A stretch of 28,779 bases of DNA from an uncultured Clostridia bacterium. Its GTDB lineage: Bacteria > Bacillota > Clostridia > UBA1381. The notes beneath the pieces were generated by a model, which saw nothing but the letters and a program-made list of their open reading frames with translations, made no database searches and was not told where the DNA came from. Made by a program: the position numbers and the translations under genes. This document shows positions 22,921 to 28,779 of this stretch, piece after piece (position 1 is the stretch's first letter; every line of letters starts with the position of its first letter). The stretch is from contig CAJOPD010000112.1 of assembly GCA_905236685.1 (NCBI GenBank), positions 1 through 28,779 of the forward strand, written 5' to 3'.

Positions 22921-25332
22921 ATGCCATATAAAATCAGCAGACTTAGAGTGAAGAATTTTAAGTGTTTTGATAACAAAAAATATTATGAATTTATAATAGA
23001 GGACGATCGAAATCCAATTATTTTATCTGGACCTAATGGTTTTGGGAAAACTACCTTTTTTGATGCTGTCGAATTGGTGTTTACAAAACAAATAACGAGA
23101 CTGCAGAAAAACATAGAAAATGCTAAAACAAATTTAGGGAAAAATATTCTGCTTAATGAGGCGGATAAAAACGGCACAATAGTGTTATCTCTAAAAGACG
23201 ATGAAGGTAATAGTTTAACTATAATAACTATTATTAATTGCTCTGTTCATAAACTATCCATCGAAGATTCTTTACAATATCATATTGTTTACGAAGAATT
23301 GGAAACTGAAAAGATTGATAGTTTAATTGCGGAGACCGAGTCATGGGAAGATGCATTAAATGATTTTAATGCATTAAAATATTCATCTGAACATTTTAAT
23401 GTTTATTATTACATATCGCAAGCAGAGTCTGTCCACTTTCTTAAAAATACGATAGTTAACAGGAAAGACAGTATGAACGCTTTGTTAAAAACTGAGAATA
23501 TAGAAAAAAGAATTGAAAGTATTGACAAGATTGCTGGTAAAAGCAAATCAAGTAACTCGATAATTAAAAGTATGACAGAATCTAATGAAACTGAGTTAAA
23601 ATCTAATTTGAGTTTACTAAGAACTATGCTGAAAAATACCGCCGTATTGCCAAAGGCGGCTTACACTACATTATTAAACTATCCTGAAGGATGTGAAGTT
23701 TTTTGGTGGGATAAAGAATGTGTAAATATAAAGGATGCTAATACTAGCTTTGTAGAGATAGAAAAAGAGGTAAAAGCATTACATAATTTATCTATTGATT
23801 TAAATGATTTGAAGTCGTTTTATTATAATAGAGATTTAGAAACACTATGCAATAACAATAATGCTATAGAAGATTTTATTAAATACTGTAATTTTATAGA
23901 CGAAAATGGCAGTGTTGACAAAGATGCAATTCTGACTGAAATTAAAAAGGCACAAACCATCATCGATATATATAATTATAGTTCGTTTATTCGTAACAAT
24001 ATGGCATTTGAAAAGTATAAAAAAGATGATTTAATTAAACTTAAGAATCTTTTGGGAGATCTTATACTATTTGATGTTGATGAAATCGATGAACTTGTAA
24101 ATGAACTTGAAAATGCAAGAAAATCACTGGGCGGGAAACAAAAAGTATTAAAACAATTAAAAGAAGCAAGAGAAAAATTGTCTTCGTTGAGCGAAGAATT
24201 CAAACCTAATTCCGACCATTGTCCATATTGTAACCAAAAGTTCAGTAGCTCTGAGGAACTTAAAATTTCTTTTGAAATGTTATCGAAGGATCTTGAAAGC
24301 GAAAAAACTGCTGATTTTTATAAAGTTGAAACATTACAAAAAGATTTATTAGATAGCATAAATCCTGACATTAAAACTATCAATGAGTACTTGAAAGAAA
24401 TTGATGAGAAAAAAGTTGAAAAATTGTATGGCGATATTTCAGTATTTACACAATTTGTAGGCGATGCAAATAGAATAAAGGATGCAGAGCGTATATATTC
24501 TATAGTAAAAGGAAAGGTGATATTGCAAGAAAAAAACGATGAAACTGTAACACTTGAAGTGATTAAAGCGATAAGAGAAAATATAAAATCATATAACAAT
24601 CCTGATTTTATGGCAAATCTTAATCTGTATAACTATAAAAATATTTACTTAAATTATAAGGACGTTCTTGAAATAAAACAACCAAACCTTAATAGTTTAA
24701 GCTTGGTATTATCTAAAATTAACTATATAGGCGGTTTATTTGATATTGAAAACAATAAGGAAATAGAGATTCTCAAAAGCAAAATCAAAAAGAATATTCT
24801 TCTAAAAAAGAAATTAGAGAATATGCGTAATGATTTTACGGAACTGAGAAAAATATATAATACTTCTATAGAAAATTATAAGAATAATGTTTTAGACAAT
24901 TTAAGGGTTCCGTTACTTATATATACAGGGAAAATTCTACAGGATTATCAAAACGGATTAGGAGTTTTTGTAAATAAAGATGAAATGCGTTTTGTTGCTA
25001 ACGGAGATGCAAAACATGACATATTAAATACTTTTAGTTCAGGACAGTTATCCGGATTTGTTTTAGCATTTTTGTTTTCGATGAATAAACAGTATATAGT
25101 AAAATCCACTGATGATATAGGGTTTATTTTGGTTGATGATCCTGTTCAAACAATGGACGACATAAACATAGCCTCCTTAATTGAAGTTTTAAGAAATGAT
25201 TTTCCTAAAAAACAAATTATTATTTCAACACATGAGCCAGATAAGGAAAACTATATTTTGTATAAGTTTTTGAAATATAATTCGAGAGGACAATCGTTTA
25301 ATGTCAAGGAAGAACTGTACATTAATGACTAA
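22921..25332 (+). CDS. SMC/Rad50-like ABC ATPase of the Lamassu/ABC-3C-like system
   Basis: The 803-residue protein is an SMC/RecN/Rad50-type ATPase. The N-terminal RLRVKNFKCF is followed by Walker A GPNGFGKT (37-44). Long helical arms flank a hook with C434-P-Y-C437 (HCPYCNQKFSS), a Rad50-type zinc hook. Near the C-terminus are the ABC signature FSSGQLSG (705-712), Walker B and D-loop ILVDDPVQTMDD (D739/D740) and the switch histidine H771 in ISTHEPD. In Lamassu (LmuB) such proteins sense DNA ends or structures and control the nuclease effector. GAGGAG precedes the ATG. It is more AT-rich than the chromosomal genes. A stand-alone Rad50-like ATPase is less likely given the coupled neighbours. 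Confidence 0.85.
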   Translation: MPYKISRLRVKNFKCFDNKKYYEFIIEDDRNPIILSGPNGFGKTTFFDAVELVFTKQITRLQKNIENAKTNLGKNILLNEADKNGTIVLSLKDDEGNSLTIITIINCSVHKLSIEDSLQYHIVYEELETEKIDSLIAETESWEDALNDFNALKYSSEHFNVYYYISQAESVHFLKNTIVNRKDSMNALLKTENIEKRIESIDKIAGKSKSSNSIIKSMTESNETELKSNLSLLRTMLKNTAVLPKAAYTTLLNYPEGCEVFWWDKECVNIKDANTSFVEIEKEVKALHNLSIDLNDLKSFYYNRDLETLCNNNNAIEDFIKYCNFIDENGSVDKDAILTEIKKAQTIIDIYNYSSFIRNNMAFEKYKKDDLIKLKNLLGDLILFDVDEIDELVNELENARKSLGGKQKVLKQLKEAREKLSSLSEEFKPNSDHCPYCNQKFSSSEELKISFEMLSKDLESEKTADFYKVETLQKDLLDSINPDIKTINEYLKEIDEKKVEKLYGDISVFTQFVGDANRIKDAERIYSIVKGKVILQEKNDETVTLEVIKAIRENIKSYNNPDFMANLNLYNYKNIYLNYKDVLEIKQPNLNSLSLVLSKINYIGGLFDIENNKEIEILKSKIKKNILLKKKLENMRNDFTELRKIYNTSIENYKNNVLDNLRVPLLIYTGKILQDYQNGLGVFVNKDEMRFVANGDAKHDILNTFSSGQLSGFVLAFLFSMNKQYIVKSTDDIGFILVDDPVQTMDDINIASLIEVLRNDFPKKQIIISTHEPDKENYILYKFLKYNSRGQSFNVKEELYIND

Positions 25333-25392
25333 TTTCTGGATAAGAGTTGTTAGCGTATGGATTAATAAATTGAGAAGGAGTGAGTAGTTCTA

Positions 25393-26238
25393 ATGAAAAA
25401 CATTAAAGATATAGAAACATATTTTTATAATGAAACTGCAGACTTTAGAGTAACGGAAATTAAATTTTTAGAGACAAGAGCCTCTTATTTGGACCAAATA
25501 GATTGTTATTTAGTAATTACAGATCAAAATATTAATTTCTATATTTTTTCTGGTACGTGCGTCCCAATGAATCTTTACCCAATAAAAAAAGATGAGACAT
25601 TAGATGAAAGCTACTATATGCATTTGGGTTTTATGGCAGAGTTTTGTTCTCAATCAATAAATAATAATTTCATACTGGATTTTATTAGAGATTATTCGGT
25701 TTTTCCAATTTTAGATAGAAAATTAAATGAAATATATAAATCAATAAATTTGAATAAGAATGCCAGTCAATTGAATGGTGTGGCTAATCAAATTAGGGAC
25801 TGTTACTTGACTCTAACAGATTATCTAATGAATAAAGTCAGAACAAATAATTCAAATTTCAAAAACGATAATTTTAAGGATAACCTCGAGGAATTTTTAA
25901 AGACTGCATTGCCTGGTAGTCAGTCAGAAACTCGCAGAAATGTAATAAATGGTATAGCACAAAAAGGTTGGAAGCTTAATTCCGAATTAGTACATAAAGA
26001 TTCAGTAACCGTTTTTGACATTCTTATTTCCTTTAATACATTGCAACTTATAATTTCCATAATAAGCAACTTGATTGTAGGTGATGACATGCCTTTTAAC
26101 AAAATAAAATGTCCTAATTGCGAAAGTGAAAGATTTACAATGCTAAAGGCAGAAAATCAAAAAGAGTATAAATATACATGTAAAGATTGCAAGACTAGTT
26201 TCGATGTTCCGGTAGAAGATATTGCAAAGCGGTTTTAG
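25393..26238 (+). CDS. Zinc-ribbon protein following the SMC-like ATPase (possible fourth component)
   Basis: I do not recognise this 281-residue protein as a known defence factor. The first 110 or so residues are alpha/beta (IETYFYNETADFRVTEIKFLETRASYLDQIDCYLVITDQNINFYIFSG). A helical middle follows (SQLNGVANQIRDCYLTLTDYLMNKV, GWKLNSELVHKDSVTVFDILISFNTLQLIISIISNLI). The C-terminus is a zinc ribbon, CPNC...CKDC, in KIKCPNCESERFTMLKA...YTCKDCKTSF. The LVH element in the helical part recalls HEPN-like proteins, but no RxxxxH motif was found. The gap from the ATPase gene is 60 bases without a terminator, and base composition is the same, so it may be a fourth component of that system. The ribosome site AAGGAG is 12 bases from the ATG, longer than usual. 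Confidence 0.7.
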   Translation: MKNIKDIETYFYNETADFRVTEIKFLETRASYLDQIDCYLVITDQNINFYIFSGTCVPMNLYPIKKDETLDESYYMHLGFMAEFCSQSINNNFILDFIRDYSVFPILDRKLNEIYKSINLNKNASQLNGVANQIRDCYLTLTDYLMNKVRTNNSNFKNDNFKDNLEEFLKTALPGSQSETRRNVINGIAQKGWKLNSELVHKDSVTVFDILISFNTLQLIISIISNLIVGDDMPFNKIKCPNCESERFTMLKAENQKEYKYTCKDCKTSFDVPVEDIAKRF

Positions 26239-26312
26239 GAATTGATATATTCCTTCGTTGACTTATGCCTCTTTGTGTGGTAGTGTTTGTGTTGCCAAAG
26301 GGGGTGACACGG

Positions 26313-26555
26313 ATGGCGAAGTACACATTTGAAAATATTATGTATGGCGAGAAGTACAACATTGAAAGCGATGTATTTATGGCGGCGTATGAACTTGTTA
26401 AACAAGGAGTCAAGCCAACAAACATCCGAGAGCAACTGCGAGAGTTTTATGTAAGAGAAGCAATTAAAACAACAATAAAAATGATAAAAGAGGGCGACTC
26501 AATTTCGGATATTTCGGAATTGCAGTTGCCTTCTTTGCGTAAGGAGGGAAAATGA
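26313..26555 (+). CDS. Small mobile-element protein of unknown function
   Basis: This 80-residue protein (MAKYTFENIMYGEKYNIESDVFMAAYELVKQGVKPTNIREQLREFY..., ending SISDISELQLPSLRKEGK) has no motif I recognise. It is charged and mostly helical. AAGGGGGTGA at 26298-26307 is an excellent ribosome site for the ATG at 26313. Its stop overlaps the next gene as ATGATG, so the two are translated together. The composition is less AT-rich than that of the defence cargo to the left, suggesting that it belongs to the island backbone. Confidence 0.7.
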   Translation: MAKYTFENIMYGEKYNIESDVFMAAYELVKQGVKPTNIREQLREFYVREAIKTTIKMIKEGDSISDISELQLPSLRKEGK

Positions 26556-26842
26556 TGAGAATACTCGAAGAATTTTGGTGCGGAAATTTACATCCGAGCG
26601 AAAAGAAATTCCGCAAGAAAACTGAATTTGATAAAATCCTGAAAATGCTCGTGCAAAATGAAGAAAAACTAATGGAATCGCTGAATGAATTAGAAAAAGA
26701 AGTTTTCGAAAGATACAGAGATTGCTGTGAGGAGCTTTCACAAATCAGCAATTGTGAGGTATTTATAAACGGATTTAAGCTGGGAGCCAGATTTATAATT
26801 GAATGTTATAATCTTGACGGTGTATTCGAAGATATGACTTGA
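26552..26842 (+). CDS. Small conserved mobile-element protein (DUF6809-like)
   Basis: The 96-residue protein (ILEEFWCGNLHPSEKKFRKKTEFDKILKMLVQNEEKLMESLNELEKEVFERYRDCCEEL..., FINGFKLGARFIIEC) resembles, from memory, the small DUF6809 proteins frequent on mobile elements of gut Firmicutes; GNxxPSEK and FxxGFKLGARxxxE are the recurring elements. The function is unknown. It is a helical hairpin by appearance. It starts at one of two adjacent ATGs overlapping the stop of the preceding gene. A possible terminator stem spans its stop codon. Confidence 0.8.
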   Translation: MMRILEEFWCGNLHPSEKKFRKKTEFDKILKMLVQNEEKLMESLNELEKEVFERYRDCCEELSQISNCEVFINGFKLGARFIIECYNLDGVFEDMT

Positions 26843-26858
26843 ACACACCGTCATTTTT
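26815..26858 (+). terminator. Possible terminator across the end of the DUF6809-like gene
   Basis: TGACGGTGT (26815-26823) and ACACCGTCA (26845-26853) form a perfect 9-bp stem followed by five T. The 21-nt loop, which contains the stop codon, is long for a terminator. Confidence 0.6.
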
Positions 26859-27051
26859 CTCATATCCAATAGCCCATAAATCCCAATCCGCTTTGAGCGA
26901 TTTTATAGGGCGTTTCAGGGCGGAGTTCGCAAACGTAAGGAAAGTATGCCACCAGAAGTGTTTCAACGCAGGTGCGGCGGTTTTTGGGGAGAATTTGGCA
27001 CCGAGAGCTCAGATTAGGATGTAATCACTATAATGTGGTTGCATTCTTTTC
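26843..27051. other. Gene-free, GC-richer stretch between convergent genes
   Basis: This 209-base stretch looks richer in G+C than its neighbours. A TTG-started frame from 26839 to 27024 crosses it, but it lacks a ribosome site and its product (RFRAEFANVRKVCHQKC...) looks non-globular. It ends with a stem at 27017-27046. Confidence 0.5.
27017..27050 (+). terminator. Hairpin with short T tract before the convergent gene end
   Basis: GGATGTAATCAC (27017-27028) pairs with GTGGTTGCATTC (27035-27046), including four G-T pairs, around the loop TATAAT, followed by TTTT. It lies 2 bases from the stop of the - strand gene. Confidence 0.55.
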
Positions 27052-28266
27052 CTATTCGTTTATTTTTATGCCATGTTCTTTTCTGCCCTGACGGTGCGGA
27101 AGAGGAATGGAAGATAAATCTTTCAAGAATTTTTCTCCCAATTTCTGCTTATCCCGATATTTTTTCTGCGGCGATAAAGTCAAATCTTTTGAAATGCGGT
27201 CTCTTTCCGAAATATAGTTTTTCCGCAAATCCATAGCCTCATCACGCCAGTCGGCATATTCGGTATATGTAAGTTCCGATCCTGTGAGTTCTTCCTCGTC
27301 CAAATCTTTGGCTCGGTAATAATTCTGATACACCGTTGCCAGTTTTTTATCATATTTATCTAAAAATATATCCTGCATACTTTCTTTGTATTTTGCCTTA
27401 GACGCATTTTGTGCGCAGGTCAGTCCGTTTTCGTTTTTGTGTTTGCAATATTCGACATCCCGTTTTGTAGTAATAAGGAAATATCTTTTGCAGGATTTGC
27501 ATTTGCCTATTCTGTAACCGTTTTTTATAAGCTCGGAAAACTCATAAAATAAACCCTCATTAAGCGACGTTATTTTAGTCATAAAAGCCGTGCCGAAATT
27601 TGCGGAGTCTTCAAATGCTTTTTGTGATTTTTCCATAACGGAAAGTTCGGCATCGTTGATTTCTTTGATATACTCCCAATTCATTCTGCCGTTAATCATA
27701 GCTACAGATGTAATTGTCTTTTTAAGTTCAGTATTGACAATGGAAGGAAAATCATCATTTGCCTTTAAAATTGCCTGCCGATGATTTACAAACCTTTTCT
27801 TGTCAAGATTGAAAATATAGCTGACAAATTTTCTGTATTTTTTCTGTAAGTCAAAATAATTGTAAACTCTTTGGTACCAACGCTTAAATGCTGATATGGG
27901 TATGTGTATGTCAGCACCTGAATAAATAGCGGTAATTATAGCATTTACTTCCGTTATGACAGGGTTATGGACATATACCAAGTAAATAAAATTTTCCTGT
28001 GCATAAGGAATTGAAAATGATTCAAATGCATGCACTTTATAACGAAATGGTGTCCGCTCATCAAGCAAAGTATTTTTCAATGATTCAAGATTATCCTCAT
28101 ACTGTTTTAAGTCCATATTCAGAAAATCCGTTAAATCCTGACCGATCGGTTTTATGTAATTAAAGCTGTGATTATCGTCTGAATTTGAAACCATATAATA
28201 TTCTTTTTTCGGAAACTCCAAATAAATATAGTTAATTTTTATTTCCTTTGAATTACTGTAATTCAT
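27052..28266 (-). CDS. Zinc-finger protein of mobile elements (DUF6076-like)
   Basis: The 404-residue cytoplasmic protein resembles, from memory, DUF6076 proteins common on Firmicutes mobile elements. The N-terminal 230 residues are mainly helical and of unknown function. Then comes a zinc-binding module with C256, C259, C274 and C284 in GKCKSCKRYFLITTKRDVEYC...LTCAQ, related in look to CGNR-type zinc fingers, followed by a long charged helical tail (KYKESMQDIFLDKYDKKL...). DNA or RNA binding is plausible. The ATG at 28266 has a weak AGTGAG ribosome site. It is transcribed opposite to the rest of the island and divergently from the ATPase gene at 28431, the only island gene read here on the - strand. 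Confidence 0.8.
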   Translation of the reverse strand: MNYSNSKEIKINYIYLEFPKKEYYMVSNSDDNHSFNYIKPIGQDLTDFLNMDLKQYEDNLESLKNTLLDERTPFRYKVHAFESFSIPYAQENFIYLVYVHNPVITEVNAIITAIYSGADIHIPISAFKRWYQRVYNYFDLQKKYRKFVSYIFNLDKKRFVNHRQAILKANDDFPSIVNTELKKTITSVAMINGRMNWEYIKEINDAELSVMEKSQKAFEDSANFGTAFMTKITSLNEGLFYEFSELIKNGYRIGKCKSCKRYFLITTKRDVEYCKHKNENGLTCAQNASKAKYKESMQDIFLDKYDKKLATVYQNYYRAKDLDEEELTGSELTYTEYADWRDEAMDLRKNYISERDRISKDLTLSPQKKYRDKQKLGEKFLKDLSSIPLPHRQGRKEHGIKINE

Positions 28267-28370
28267 TGTAATAACTCACTTTATCATAATATTTTAAGGG
28301 ATAAAACTTTTATAAAAAATATCTCTTAAAATTATAATACCACACTTTTACCAAAAAGTCTATAATGATG

Positions 28371-28382
28371 TTGTGATCACAA
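28371..28382. promoter_or_regulatory. TTGTGATCACAA palindrome in the divergent intergenic region
   Basis: A perfect 12-bp palindrome lies 4 bases after a TATAAT (28361-28366) and 48 bases before the ATPase gene. It could be an operator, but no clear -35 hexamer accompanies the TATAAT. Confidence 0.45.
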
Positions 28383-28430
28383 AATAAATTTGTATTTCGT
28401 TGCAAGGCGAAATGCGGAAAGGAGAAACTC

Positions 28431-28779
28431 ATGACAGAAAAACTAAATGTTATTGACGGAGAAACCTTAATGGAAAAAAGATTTCCCAAAACGAAATTCT
28501 GTATCGAAACATTGCTCCCGCAGGGCGTTACAATTTTGGGCGGTGCTCCTAAAATTGGAAAGTCCTGGCTGGTGCTTGATATGTGCGTACATATTGTAAA
28601 AGGAGAAGAATTTTTCGGCTGGCCAGTATCAAAAGGAACGGTACTCTACCTTTGCCTTGAAGATACACAGCGCAGAATTCAGGAAAGGCTGAATTCCATT
28701 ACAGATGAAGTTCCTGAAAATATTTTCTTTGCTACCGAGGCAAATACTTTGTCAAACGGATTGTGCGGACAGATTGAAA
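28431..28779 (+). CDS. RepA/RecA-like AAA ATPase, N-terminal part (cut by window end)
   Basis: The frame is open from the ATG at 28431 to the window end (116 codons). It reads FPKTKFCIETLLPQGVTILGGAPKIGKSWLVLDMCVHIVKGEEFFGWPVSKGTVLYLCLEDTQRRIQERLNSI. GGAPKIGKSW is the Walker A motif, and LYLCLEDTQRRIQERL matches the following strand and helix of the AAA_25/RepA-like group. These are hexameric helicase-type ATPases used in plasmid and mobile-element replication; some act in DNA repair. AAAGGAG lies 6 bases before the start. Its presence near the expected right part of the island suggests a replication or mobilisation module beyond the window. Confidence 0.88.
   Translation, partial: MTEKLNVIDGETLMEKRFPKTKFCIETLLPQGVTILGGAPKIGKSWLVLDMCVHIVKGEEFFGWPVSKGTVLYLCLEDTQRRIQERLNSITDEVPENIFFATEANTLSNGLCGQIE

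Larger units (their letters stand above)
13246..28779. mobile_element. Genomic island carrying defence genes (left end; right end outside window)
   Basis: The tRNA-Ser fragment marks one end. To its right the base composition drops visibly from that of the core genes, and gene content changes to HTH regulators, restriction-modification, an SMC-type defence module and mobile-element ORFs ending in a RepA/RecA-like ATPase. The orientation of the fragment requires the intact tRNA-Ser, and the second copy of the att sequence, to lie to the right. No integrase, relaxase or conjugation gene is inside the window, so the element's type (ICE, IME, satellite or plasmid-like) cannot be settled. Confidence 0.75.

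Noticed and set aside
26839..27024. TTG-started frame after the DUF6809-like gene
   Set aside because: It has no ribosome site, overlaps the preceding stop and a hairpin, and its product does not look like a folded protein.

Overview
The window looks like a chromosome segment of a low-GC, Gram-positive anaerobe of the Clostridia (gut Oscillospiraceae/Lachnospirales type). The evidence is strong AGGAGG-type ribosome binding sites, TTGACA/TATAAT promoters, Firmicutes-style housekeeping genes (folate-dependent trmFO, a TM1266-type regulator) and mobile-element ORFs of a kind seen in gut Firmicutes. The species cannot be named from the sequence.

Region 1 (1-10640) is core chromosome, all on the + strand: the 3' end of secA, prfB, then a dprA-topA-trmFO-argS-TM1266-like-manA-mnmA run with very short gaps or ATGA overlaps. 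It carries translation, tRNA modification, DNA topology and uptake-related functions. A strong terminator follows prfB, a clear promoter precedes dprA, and a strong terminator follows mnmA. The prfB reading frame is continuous, without the usual RF2 frameshift.

Region 2 (10770-12921, - strand) is a secreted BspA-like leucine-rich-repeat gene with its own promoter, a TTG start and a signal peptide. It is split into two frames at a run of six G (C on the + strand).

Region 3 (from about 13246 to beyond the right edge) reads as a genomic island. Its left end is a 56-nt 3' fragment of a tRNA-Ser(CGA) gene on the - strand, broken exactly at the anticodon loop and still followed by a tRNA-type terminator. 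This geometry predicts that the intact tRNA-Ser and probably the integrase lie right of the window. Just inside are nested inverted repeats, a hairpin terminator and a palindrome sharing its core with the operator of the first island gene, an HTH repressor. A phosphoesterase follows. After three stacked hairpins comes a defence cargo: HTH regulator, Vsr nuclease, C5-cytosine methyltransferase, HpaII-like restriction enzyme, an unknown companion and an HNH nuclease. Next come a small redox pair (ArsC/Spx-like and flavin-reductase-like). Then comes a very AT-rich Lamassu/ABC-three-component-like module: a Cap4/DUF4297-like nuclease protein, a small middle component, an SMC/Rad50-like ATPase with a CPYC hook, and a fourth gene ending in a zinc ribbon. 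The right part (26313-28779) looks like element backbone: two small ORFs, a zinc-finger protein on the - strand and the start of a RepA/RecA-like ATPase cut by the window end.

The most interesting parts are the four-gene SMC-like defence module, the att/operator architecture at the island's left end, and the unassigned gene tied to the HpaII-like system. Function calls rest on motifs read by eye; no database search was possible.
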